Shown: positions 1-6,059, counted from the stretch's first letter. The stretch: DNA of 10,218 bases from Syntrophomonadaceae bacterium (GCA_029907055.1 JARYMO010000042.1:1-10218), one strand, 5' to 3'. Notes: a model not told the origin generated them from the letters alone. Numbers and translations: made by a program.

Positions 1-532
1 TCCATGCCGCCAGACCGAAAAGCCCGGTCAGGCTGCCGGCGGTCACCTGCACCAGCGCCCCGTCGGCCAGCCAGGCGTCGAGTTCCTGCAACGCAGCCGC
101 CCCTCTTCGCGAGCGCTCGGGGTGGGCGATGACCGGGATGACCCCCGCGGCCCGCAGTTCGCGCAGCGTGCGGCGGACTGGCTCCCCGGGGTGGTAGTCG
201 ACCACCTCCACCAGCAGGTGGCGGCCGGCATCGTTCAGGGTCATCACCCGGCCCGCCCGCAGGGCGGCGGGCAGGTCGCTGGTCAGTTCGTACTCGGCCC
301 CCGGCACCACCAACAGGGGCACCCCGCTGGCTCTCAGGGCCGCTTGCAGCTCGGCCACCCGTTGCCGGATCTGCGCGCGGGAAATGTCGTACACTCCGGC
401 CATGACGTGGGGCGTCGCCACCACCACCAGGTACCCGGCTCGCACGTACTGCTGTGCCATGGCCAGGCTTTCTTCCCGCGTCGCGGGTCCGTCGTCGAGG
501 CCAGGCAGGATGTGCGCGTGCAGGTCGATCAT
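1..532 (-). CDS. PHP-family tyrosine-protein phosphatase, CpsB/CapC/YwqE-like (3' part beyond window)
   Basis: The first 177 residues are visible, and the frame is still open at base 1. YwqE/CpsB proteins are about 250 residues, so roughly the last third is missing. The N-terminus carries the PHP metal motif DLHAHILPGLDDG (residues 3-15). Other expected metal ligands or conserved sites are TPH (40-42), GAEYEL (78-83), AHPER (136-140) and the late family motif TAGSLTG (164-170). In the family, a trinuclear metal centre removes phosphate from tyrosine-phosphorylated BY-kinases and sugar-transferase partners, and so controls capsule or exopolysaccharide synthesis. The ATG at 532 is preceded by GGAGGAGAA at good spacing. 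A candidate extended -10 lies about 75 bp upstream. The gene follows a VanZ-like gene on the same strand after a 249-bp gap, so it probably has its own promoter. No polysaccharide gene is visible, so the pathway is inferred from the family. Confidence 0.9.
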   Translation of the reverse strand, partial: MIDLHAHILPGLDDGPATREESLAMAQQYVRAGYLVVVATPHVMAGVYDISRAQIRQRVAELQAALRASGVPLLVVPGAEYELTSDLPAALRAGRVMTLNDAGRHLLVEVVDYHPGEPVRRTLRELRAAGVIPVIAHPERSRRGAAALQELDAWLADGALVQVTAGSLTGLFGLAAW

Positions 533-604
533 GGCAGCTTCTCCTCCGCGGGGCCCCACGCCCGGAACGGCAACGGCCGGGCGAAGATTCACCTGTTTGA
601 ACAT

Positions 605-613
605 ATTGTACCA
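605..613 (-). promoter_or_regulatory. candidate extended -10 promoter for the PHP phosphatase gene
   Basis: On the minus strand the sequence reads TGGTACAAT, a TGn extended -10 box one base from TATAAT, about 75 bp upstream of the ATG at 532. No convincing TTGACA box lies 16-18 bp further up, so recognition would rest on the extended -10. Confidence 0.45.
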
Positions 614-675
614 CGGCGGTGCGCTGCAGGGGGAGCGTTCTTTCCCGCCCGGGCGCGCGCGCTGACTGCACCACC

Positions 676-716
676 TATACATATATACGGACCCCACTCC
701 GCGTGCGCGGGGTGGG
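676..716. other. AT-rich patch plus GC-rich hairpin between the VanZ-like and PHP genes
   Basis: Bases 676-688 form an island of alternating T/A in very GC-rich DNA. Next to it, 693-703 (CCCACTCCGCG) pairs with 706-716 through an 11-bp stem and a 2-base loop. One position is a G-T wobble on the plus strand and a mismatch on the minus strand. There is no T-run on either side, so it is not a classic terminator. It could attenuate or end the VanZ transcript, or mark a regulatory site. No gene was recognised in the 533-781 gap. Confidence 0.35.
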
Positions 717-781
717 CCTGCAACAACGATGGCCTCCCGTGCCGGCAGGAAACGACCGCGCTGCTGGCGCCCGCCGGGCGG

Positions 782-1345
782 TCAGGGCAGAGGGGCGGTT
801 GACTTCCGGGCGCCCCGTCGCCACCCCCGCAAGGTGATGAACGACCACGCACCGAGGGACACCAGCACGAACCCAGCCACGTCCACCATTACGTCGACAA
901 CCCGCCCCGTGCGTCCGGGGATCGACCGCTGGTGCAGTTCGTCCGCCAGCGCCACCGCCGCCACCAGCAGTCCGGCCAGCGCCCAGGCCCGCCCGCGGCG
1001 GCTGCCGTGCATGCCCCCGAGCGCCCAGGCCAGCGCCAGCCCCAGCGCGCCGTAGAGGGCGGCATGCGCGCCCTTGCGCAGCCAGAACTGCAGGAATTCC
1101 GCGGGGTGTGCCCGGTTGTCGACCACCAGCCCATCGTACTCGAACGACAGGTGGGGGAGCGAGCCGACCCACTGCAGGAGGTTGTCATGGCGGAGGAGGG
1201 ACCCGCGCAGGTCCTGGGCGGAGAATGGCTGCCCCGAGAGCACCGCAATGGCCAGCAGCAGCCCGGCCACGACCAACCAGGGCAGCCAGCGCGGACGCTT
1301 CGCCCCCCCATCACCACCCCCTGCTGTCGCCTTTCCTGCCAGCAC
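782..1345 (-). CDS. VanZ-like family membrane protein
   Basis: This is a 187-residue protein. A positively charged N-terminus precedes a first membrane helix (about 20-38), and further helices lie at about 92-110, 119-135 and 152-172. The VanZ-like signature is present: RKGAHAALYGALG (90-102) and ADELHQRSIPGR plus DVMVDVAG (134-158). Most family members are uncharacterised. VanZ itself gives modest teicoplanin resistance by an unclear envelope-related route, so the name should not be read as a resistance call. The start is a GTG at 1345, with GGGAGGG ending 6 bases upstream. It lies 80 bp after the end of the APH-like gene on the same strand, so the two are probably co-transcribed from the promoter near 2720. 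The soluble stretch at about 40-85 between helices 1 and 2 is fairly long. Confidence 0.85.
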   Translation of the reverse strand: MLAGKATAGGGDGGAKRPRWLPWLVVAGLLLAIAVLSGQPFSAQDLRGSLLRHDNLLQWVGSLPHLSFEYDGLVVDNRAHPAEFLQFWLRKGAHAALYGALGLALAWALGGMHGSRRGRAWALAGLLVAAVALADELHQRSIPGRTGRVVDVMVDVAGFVLVSLGAWSFITLRGWRRGARKSTAPLP

Positions 1346-1425
1346 CCGCCATCCCTCCCACGCACCGGCCCTTCTGGCGCCCCGCGTCCCCTTTCCGCCG
1401 CCCCTGCCCTCCCCCCTGCCAGCGC

Positions 1426-2661
1426 TCAGGCCGTCTCCAGCGCCTGCAGCAGCACCGGCAGCTGCTGCAGGAAGGAGGTCAGTCCCGCATCCGGACGGAA
1501 GAACAGCGGGTTGATATCAGACTGCAGCCGTATCTCCAGCCGTTCCAGCAGGAAGAGCAGGAGTCTCAGGCGCCGGGTGCCGGGGTCCGGGTCCGCCAGG
1601 CCCGGCCAGCAAGCCAGTACCGGCTCCTGCCAGCGGCGTTCCTCCTGCACCAGGCTCCGGAAGCGCCGGGGCAGGAGGGCGACCTCGGAGGGGCGCAGGG
1701 CGAAGTGCAGTCCATCATACCCGGCCTGCGCCGTCCGCGACCACTCCCAGTCCACCAGCCAGCAGCCATCTTTCCCCGCCAGGATATTGCCCAGGGCGAA
1801 GTCCCCGTGACAGGTGGACACCACCAGCCGCCGCCGGCTCCATCCTTCCCGCTCCACCAACCCGTCCACCTCCGCCAGCCACCAGCGCAGGGTGTCCCTG
1901 GCAGCGGTGTCCAGCATGCGGTCCCGCTGCAGCCGTTCACCGATGCTGTTCAGGAGCCCGTCGAGGTACTCGCGGCAGCCGCATTCGCGTGCGGTGCGCT
2001 CGGCCAATACCTGCACGTCGCGCAGGCAACGGGCGATGGCAGGGTCTCGCCGGCGGGAACAGGAAATCCGGTTTACCGGCGTCCCCGCCACGCATTCCTC
2101 GACGAACCAGCGGCCGTCGCTGCCCGCAGCGTACAGGCGCGGCACGGCCAGTGCGAAGCGATGGGCCAGACGGCGGCCCTCGATCTCGTTCGCCAGCCAA
2201 CGGGTGTCGAACCCCTGCTTGGCAATGGCCGTGCACTGCCCGCGAGCCGCGTCGAAGACCCTCAGTTTCGTGTTGCCCGCCCCGATGAGCAGCTCGCGGG
2301 CCCGGGGTACTGCCGGGTTCACCCACAGGCGCCGCGGGGTCAGCCACCCGTCCATGGGTCCAGTGGTGGCCACCCAGGCATAGGCCCGTGACAACGGGCG
2401 TTTCCATGGGGTCACCGCCACCCCGAAGTCCCGCCTGACCGGGCTCAGTGCCCGCCAGGAGTGATCCCCGGCCCACACCGCGTTCAGGCGGGGGTTGCAG
2501 ACCCACACCTGTCCAGGCCCGGCCCCGGGTCGCCCACCGCGCTTCGCGCCTGACCAGCGCACGCGGTACGGTTTCTGGTGCTGGTGGGACCAGTACCAGC
2601 CCATGGTCTGCTCGAAGATGTACGGAAAGGGCTCCCGCTGCAGGAGCTGCTCCATCTTCAT
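1426..2661 (-). CDS. APH/protein-kinase-fold phosphotransferase family protein
   Basis: The product has 411 residues. The C-terminal two thirds looks like an aminoglycoside-phosphotransferase-fold kinase. It has a glycine-containing loop at 127-130, a candidate ATP-binding Lys at 148 followed by Glu at 159/161, and a hinge-like VEECVAGTPVN at 187-197. The catalytic loop is CHGDFALGN (284-292), and LVDWEWS (302-308) is the equivalent of the Mg-binding DFG. The catalytic Asp is 287, Asn 292 and metal Asp 304, so it should be active. The N-terminal 120 or so residues are rich in Trp and aromatics (WYWSH near 22-26, several W-N-P stretches) and match nothing I recognise. The substrate is unknown; APH-fold proteins include sugar, choline and CotS-type spore kinases. 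The ATG at 2661 has GGAGGCG upstream. It is the first gene of an apparent APH-VanZ operon. Its GC use matches its neighbours. Confidence 0.8.
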   Translation of the reverse strand: MKMEQLLQREPFPYIFEQTMGWYWSHQHQKPYRVRWSGAKRGGRPGAGPGQVWVCNPRLNAVWAGDHSWRALSPVRRDFGVAVTPWKRPLSRAYAWVATTGPMDGWLTPRRLWVNPAVPRARELLIGAGNTKLRVFDAARGQCTAIAKQGFDTRWLANEIEGRRLAHRFALAVPRLYAAGSDGRWFVEECVAGTPVNRISCSRRRDPAIARCLRDVQVLAERTARECGCREYLDGLLNSIGERLQRDRMLDTAARDTLRWWLAEVDGLVEREGWSRRRLVVSTCHGDFALGNILAGKDGCWLVDWEWSRTAQAGYDGLHFALRPSEVALLPRRFRSLVQEERRWQEPVLACWPGLADPDPGTRRLRLLLFLLERLEIRLQSDINPLFFRPDAGLTSFLQQLPVLLQALETA

Positions 2662-2691
2662 GCTGGCGCCTCCAGAAGGTCAATCCGGGTT

Positions 2692-2709
2692 GCGCCGCGC
2701 GGGCGGCGC
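2692..2709 (-). other. hairpin in the 5' leader of the APH-like gene
   Basis: A perfect 7-bp GCGCCGC/GCGGCGC stem with a 4-base loop lies between the predicted -10 (2720-2725) and the ATG at 2661. It would form almost at the 5' end of the mRNA, where it could stabilise the transcript or affect early elongation. It is a structural prediction only. Confidence 0.35.
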
Positions 2710-2719
2710 CGCTTTCCTC

Positions 2720-2728
2720 ATTATACCA
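2720..2728 (-). promoter_or_regulatory. extended -10 promoter for the APH-VanZ operon
   Basis: On the minus strand the sequence is TGGTATAAT: a perfect TATAAT with the TGn extension, about 60 bp upstream of the ATG at 2661. There is no recognisable -35. It stands out clearly in the GC-rich surroundings. Confidence 0.6.
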
Positions 2729-2862
2729 TCACCGCGCATCGCTCTCCGCAATCCTGGCGCCGGGGTCCTCCCCCGCGGCCAACGGTTGCGCGGCCTGCAC
2801 CCTTCCCGCGGGCCACCCGTTGCACCCGCTGGCCCCATTGATTCCTTATTTCACCATCTATG

Positions 2863-2871
2863 TGGTACTAT
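2863..2871 (+). promoter_or_regulatory. candidate extended -10 promoter for yifB
   Basis: TGGTACTAT is a TGn-extended -10 about 40 bp before the chosen yifB start at 2912. A TTGATT lies upstream at 2838-2843, but 22 bp away, too far for a normal -35. Transcription would start near 2878. That agrees with the ATG at 2912 and argues against the much longer upstream reading frame. Confidence 0.5.
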
Positions 2872-2911
2872 GGATGGAGCAACCATGCGCGAGGAGGTGG
2901 CAGGAGGACAC

Positions 2912-4447
2912 ATGCTGGCAATCACCCGCAGCCTCTGCCTGCAGGGCATCGAGGCCACACCCGTCACCGTGGAGGTCGATATCCACAATGGCCTGCCCGC
3001 CTTCGACATCGTCGGACTGGCTAGCCAGTCGGTCAAGGAGGCCAAGGAGCGGGTCCGGGCGGCCATCAAGAACTCGGGCTTCGAATTCCCCCTGCAGCGC
3101 ATCACCGTCAACCTGGCTCCTGCTGACCTGCGCAAGGAGGGCAGCCACTTTGACCTGGCCATCGCGCTGGGCATCCTGCTGGCCAGCCGCCAGGTGGAAG
3201 GACCAGTGCAGGAAGCTTTCATGGCCGGCGAGGTCTCCCTGGACGGCAGCCTGCGCCAGGTGCCGGGGGTGCTGCCGATGGTGCTGGCACTGTGCCAGAC
3301 CTGCCCGGGGGCGCACCTGCTCATCCCGCCCGGAAACGCCGCCGAAGCCGCACTGGTCCCTGGCCTCCGCACCTGGCTGGCACCCTCGCTGGCTGCTGCC
3401 GCCGCCCACCTGTCCGGGAACCGCACGCTTTCCCCGGTCACCCCTGCCCATGCCCCGCCAGCCACCGCCGGGACCGCCCATCCCGACCTCAGCGACATCA
3501 GGGGACAGGAAGGGGCTCGCCGCGCCCTGGAAGTAGCGGCTGCCGGCGGGCACAACCTGCTGCTCATCGGCCCACCCGGCAGCGGCAAGACCATGCTGGC
3601 CCGCCGGCTGCCCGGCATCCTGCCGCCCATGACCCGGGAAGAGGTGTTGGACGCCTCCCGCATCTACTCGGTGGCCGGGCTGCTGCACCGCCACGGCGCG
3701 CTGGTGTCGGAGCGGCCGTTCCGCGCCCCTCACCACACCGCCTCCTCCGCCGCGGTCATCGGCGGTGGCCGCAGCGCGCACCCGGGGGAAGTCAGCCTGG
3801 CCCACCACGGGGTGCTGTTCCTCGACGAGCTGGCCGAGTTCCCGCGCGACGTGCTGGAGGCCCTGCGCCAACCCCTGGAGGAGGGAACGGTGACCGTGGT
3901 ACGCGCCCAGGCCCGTGCCACGTACCCCGCCCGGTTCATGCTGGTGGCGGCCATGAACCCCTGCCCCTGCGGTCATTTCAATGACCCGCTGCGCGAGTGC
4001 TGCTGCACGCCGCACCAGGTCCAGAGGTACCTGGGCCGCATTTCCGGACCGCTGCTGGACCGCAGCGACCTGCAGGTGGAGGTGGCCCGCGTCACCTTCG
4101 AGGAGATGCGGACTTCCGCCCCGGCAGAGGCCTCGGCTTCCGTCCGCACCCGGGTGGCAGCGGCCCGGGAGCGGCAGGCACACCGCTACCGCGGGCTGCC
4201 CTTCTCCCTCAATGCCCACCTGGACGCCCGCCAGGTCCGCCGCTTCTGCCATCTGGAACCGGAGGCCGAAGAGCTCCTGCGCGCCGCCTTTTCCCGCCTG
4301 GGGCTCAATGCCCGCGGCCACGACCGCCTTCTCAAGGTGGCCCGCACCATCGCCGACCTGGAGGCCAGCGAGCTCATCCAGCCCGCTCACCTGGCGGAAG
4401 CCATCCGCTACCGCAGCCTGGACAAGAAATACTGGTCCCGCCCCTGA
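2912..4447 (+). CDS. yifB: YifB/ComM family Mg-chelatase-like AAA+ ATPase
   Basis: This 511-residue protein is full length for the family (about 500-510). The N-terminal Lon-protease-like (ChlI) domain begins MLAITRSLCLQGIE and includes VEVDIHNGLPAFDIVGLA (20-37). The AAA+ domain follows, with Walker A GPPGSGKT (220-227), FRAPHHTAS (270-278), GEVSLAHHGVLFLDE (292-306, with Walker B) and the Cys cluster NPCPCGHF...CCC (349-365). The C-terminal Mg-chelatase helical domain ends YRSLDKKYW. In Gram-negatives ComM is a hexameric branch-migration helicase used in natural transformation; the Bacillota role is less clear. I chose the ATG at 2912 because AGGAGG sits just before it and the homologous N-terminus begins there. 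The frame is open back to 2495, but that part overlaps the promoter and the divergent gene. The TGA stop (4445-4447) lies inside a mobile palindrome, so the last two residues or so may come from that insertion. Confidence 0.95.
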   Translation: MLAITRSLCLQGIEATPVTVEVDIHNGLPAFDIVGLASQSVKEAKERVRAAIKNSGFEFPLQRITVNLAPADLRKEGSHFDLAIALGILLASRQVEGPVQEAFMAGEVSLDGSLRQVPGVLPMVLALCQTCPGAHLLIPPGNAAEAALVPGLRTWLAPSLAAAAAHLSGNRTLSPVTPAHAPPATAGTAHPDLSDIRGQEGARRALEVAAAGGHNLLLIGPPGSGKTMLARRLPGILPPMTREEVLDASRIYSVAGLLHRHGALVSERPFRAPHHTASSAAVIGGGRSAHPGEVSLAHHGVLFLDELAEFPRDVLEALRQPLEEGTVTVVRAQARATYPARFMLVAAMNPCPCGHFNDPLRECCCTPHQVQRYLGRISGPLLDRSDLQVEVARVTFEEMRTSAPAEASASVRTRVAAARERQAHRYRGLPFSLNAHLDARQVRRFCHLEPEAEELLRAAFSRLGLNARGHDRLLKVARTIADLEASELIQPAHLAEAIRYRSLDKKYWSRP

Positions 4448-4474
4448 AACAAGGGGACGCTCTTTTTGTTTCAG
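4444..4474 (-). repeat. palindromic repeat copy 1 (overlaps yifB stop; left flank of transposase)
   Basis: This is a 31-bp element with perfect 9-bp arms, CTGAAACAA and TTGTTTCAG, around a 13-base asymmetric centre (GGGGACGCTCTTT as read here). I call this the minus orientation because the other copies read as the reverse complement. It starts one base before the yifB TGA and supplies that stop codon. With copies 2-4 it brackets the HUH transposase as inverted repeats. Confidence 0.9.
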
Positions 4475-4504
4475 GTCGAGAGCAGCACAGGCCGGCAGCG
4501 AACG

Positions 4505-4525
4505 GCGACGCCGGGGGGCCGTCGC
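4505..4525 (+). other. hairpin just upstream of the transposase ribosome binding site
   Basis: GCGACG (4505-4510) pairs with CGTCGC (4520-4525) across a G-rich 9-base loop. The palindrome GTCGCGAC at 4521-4528 is an alternative fold. IS200-type transposase mRNAs are known to have leader hairpins that dampen translation. This one is 10-15 bases before AAAGGAGG, so a similar role is possible but unproven. Confidence 0.3.
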
Positions 4526-4546
4526 GACGTCACGAAAGGAGGAAGC

Positions 4547-5428
4547 ATGATGCCACGTTGGCCGAGAAGAAAGAGCGAAAGCGGACTCTACCACGTTATC
4601 TCCAGGGGCCTCAACCGGGAGAACATCTTCTTTGACGACGATGACCGGCGGTGTTTCCTGCGCACCCTGCAGCGGGTGAAGCCTGCAGACTGCAGGGTGC
4701 ATGGCTACTGCCTGATGGACAACCACGTGCACCTGCTGCTGGCGGAAGGAAGCGAGGGACTGCCCCGCCTGATGCAGCGCCTGGCCAGCAGCTACGCGTG
4801 GTACGTGAACAGCAAGTACGAGCGGGTCGGCCACGTCTTCCAAGGCCGTTACCGCAGCGAGTGCATCGAGGACGATGACTACCTGCTCACGGCACTCGCC
4901 TACATCCACCTCAACCCGGTGCGGGCCGGGCTCGTCACCAATCCCGAAGACTACCCCTGGAGCAGCCTCCATATCTACCTGGCCGCGGCGCCCCAGCGCA
5001 CCGAGGACTGGCGCTGGAGGAGGATCGAGGCCCTCATCGCCCAGTACTGCGGCAGCGCCGGGGCCCCACCCGATGCCAGTACCGCTTCTCATCCCGCCCC
5101 CTCGCCCGCCAACGTCACGGTGGACGCGGAGCGCGTCCTGCGCATTTTGGCCCCTGATCCGCTGCAGGCCATGATCCGGTTCCGCCAGCACCTGCAGGAA
5201 AGCGCTGCAGCAGCCAGGGCGGTGCCCCGAAGAGGGAGAATGAGCGACCGCCAGCTGGCCAGCGAGATCGAGGCCATGCTGGGAGGCAAACCCATCGCCT
5301 GTCTGCAGGACCTGGCAGGGCCGGAACGGGCAGCGCTCATCCGGCGCATCAAGCACCTCGACGGGGTGACCCTGCGCCAGGTGTCCCGCGTCACCGGCCT
5401 CAGCCTGAGCTCGGTGTACCGGGCGTGA
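4547..5428 (+). CDS. REP-associated-type Y1 (HUH) transposase, TnpA_REP/IS200-like
   Basis: This is a 293-residue single-strand DNA transposase of the Y1 HUH class. It begins with the family pattern GLYHVISRGLNRENIFFDDDD (split at 13-22 and 23-33). The HUH metal motif is DNHVHLLL, with His60 and His62. The catalytic tyrosine is Tyr83 or Tyr86 in the helix SSYAWYVNSKY, followed by GHVFQGRYRS (95-104) and YIHLNPVRAG. These proteins nick and rejoin one DNA strand at hairpin sequences. Classic IS200 TnpA is about 150 residues and RAYTs about 165-230. Here residues from about 170 to 293 form an extension with a basic stretch and a terminal helix-turn-helix-like LRQVSRVTGLSLSSVYRA. The first ATG of a pair is chosen: AAAGGAGG precedes it ideally. 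No own promoter is seen; it lies 99 bp after yifB and may be read through from it. All catalytic residues are present. Confidence 0.9.
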   Translation: MMPRWPRRKSESGLYHVISRGLNRENIFFDDDDRRCFLRTLQRVKPADCRVHGYCLMDNHVHLLLAEGSEGLPRLMQRLASSYAWYVNSKYERVGHVFQGRYRSECIEDDDYLLTALAYIHLNPVRAGLVTNPEDYPWSSLHIYLAAAPQRTEDWRWRRIEALIAQYCGSAGAPPDASTASHPAPSPANVTVDAERVLRILAPDPLQAMIRFRQHLQESAAAARAVPRRGRMSDRQLASEIEAMLGGKPIACLQDLAGPERAALIRRIKHLDGVTLRQVSRVTGLSLSSVYRA

Positions 5429-5673
5429 TGCGCTTGCGGGCACATGAGGGCGGGGGCCGCTCCCGCACTGAACAGACGCCCGGCACCCCCGAGGCGCAGC
5501 CGGCGCCAGTGCCCTGCCCTGGCGGACCCCAGGGAACCGCTCGTCCTGCAAGCCGGGCAAGATGGGACGCGTACTGCGCCCGGAGGAAATCAGCCGCGTT
5601 CTCCTTGCCTGGAGAGCTGCCCGCTGCCTCCTTGTGAGGACAAGAGCCTCCCCAGTCCCGCGATGGTCGGAGG

Positions 5674-5701
5674 TGAAACGAGGAGCGCGTCCCGTGTTCC
5701 C
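5674..5701 (+). repeat. degenerate palindromic repeat copy 2
   Basis: It begins TGAAACGAGGAGCGCG and continues CGTCCC then GTGTTCCC. It aligns to the repeat consensus with several substitutions and one missing base. The right arm is eroded, so it probably no longer forms the hairpin. It is in the same orientation as copies 3 and 4, 17 bp before copy 3. Confidence 0.6.
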
Positions 5702-5718
5702 CTGGGAGTGGGTGCAGG

Positions 5719-5747
5719 TGAAACAAAAAGAGCGTCCCCTTGTTTCA
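5719..5747 (+). repeat. palindromic repeat copy 3
   Basis: A 29-bp copy with intact arms TGAAACAA and TTGTTTCA, identical to the reverse complement of copy 1 over these bases. It is the right-hand partner of copy 1, inverted around the transposase gene. Confidence 0.9.
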
Positions 5748-5750
5748 AGG

Positions 5751-5779
5751 TGAAACGAAAAGAGCGTCCCCTTGTTTCA
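5751..5779 (+). repeat. palindromic repeat copy 4
   Basis: A 29-bp copy in direct tandem with copy 3 after a 3-bp spacer. Position 7 is G instead of A, so that arm pair becomes a G-T wobble on this strand. It is followed by GGGAGC, similar to the G-rich flank outside copies 1 and 7. Confidence 0.9.
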
Positions 5780-5800
5780 GGGAGCGGGCTCCCGTCCTTT
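5780..5800 (+). terminator. possible terminator after the transposase/repeat unit
   Basis: GGGAGC (5780-5785) pairs with GCTCCC (5788-5793), or as a 5-bp stem with a CGGG loop. GTCCTTT follows. The stem is short and the T-run weak, so this is a modest candidate. Confidence 0.35.
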
Positions 5801-5904
5801 CGACCGCAGTTGGGGTGCAGAGAGGGGAGCTCGACAACGATATTGGATAGTGCGGGAGAGAACCCGACCGACCCCCTGTCCCCCGCCGGGTGCTGGCCCC
5901 GGGG

Positions 5905-5913
5905 TGCTATACT
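5905..5913 (+). promoter_or_regulatory. candidate extended -10 for the lipoprotein-GGDEF transcript
   Basis: TGCTATACT is a TGn-extended -10 with TATACT, 75 bp before the ATG at 5988. No clear -35 is seen at 16-18 bp. The leader would run from about 5920 and contains another TATACC-like site near 5964. Confidence 0.4.
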
Positions 5914-5987
5914 GGAGGTACCAGGGGCGGGGGAAGAAGGCCCACGGCGGCTCGGGAAAGGTCTATACCTGGCAGAGGAGGGGGACC

Positions 5988-6059
5988 ATGAAGACACGGT
6001 ACCTGTTGCTGGTGATCCTGGCGACCGTGGCCCTGCTCGCGGCAGGCTGCGGCACGTGA
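5988..6059 (+). CDS. 23-residue lipoprotein signal-peptide-only ORF
   Basis: This short ORF starts with ATG after the strong site GAGGAGGGGACC. It encodes Met-Lys-Thr-Arg, a hydrophobic core, and the lipobox LAAGC, then stops after Gly-Thr. The lipidated cysteine would be residue 21, so the mature product would be only Cys-Gly-Thr. Intact initiation signals and codons like its neighbours argue for a translated gene rather than chance. It may be a truncated lipoprotein whose body was lost, a leader peptide for the GGDEF gene 64 bp downstream, or a source of a short lipopeptide. In enterococci, peptides cut from lipoprotein signal sequences act as pheromones, but nothing here proves that role. 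It lies just downstream of the mobile-repeat locus, where a deletion could have removed the rest. Confidence 0.6.
   Translation: MKTRYLLLVILATVALLAAGCGT

Larger units (their letters stand above)
5429..5987. other. non-coding stretch between transposase and lipoprotein ORF
   Basis: About 560 bases without a convincing gene. Open frames here are compositional, and none has a homologous motif with a good ribosome binding site. It contains repeat copies 2-4 (5674-5779), a hairpin that may end the transposase unit (5780-5800) and a candidate promoter (5905-5913). Bases 5429-5673 are GC-rich, with a small GCGGG/CCCGC hairpin shortly after the transposase stop. They may be the 3' flank of the mobile unit or decayed DNA. 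Confidence 0.5.

Noticed and set aside
1384..1393. GCGTCCCCTT between the APH and VanZ genes, identical to 10 bases of the repeat centre and in the expected orientation
   Set aside because: It is only 10 bp with no arms, in a C-rich stretch where such a match can occur by chance. It could be a remnant but is not supported.
1108..2391. Long plus-strand open frame of 427 codons opposite the APH-like gene
   Set aside because: It is rich in Pro/Gln/Arg with no motif. It is the antisense shadow of a gene with an intact kinase signature and a ribosome binding site, as is common in GC-rich DNA.
1426..2661. Aminoglycoside resistance gene
   Set aside because: Only the general APH fold motifs are present. 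The N-terminus and context are unlike known resistance enzymes, so the substrate is left open.
2858..5560. Minus-strand open frame of 900 codons across yifB and the transposase
   Set aside because: It is antisense to two clear genes, is low-complexity with no domain, and runs through the repeat. High GC removes stop codons in such frames.
5674..5779. CRISPR array
   Set aside because: There are only three units, one degenerate, with spacers of 17 and 3 bp. The repeat occurs elsewhere singly, and no cas genes are present.
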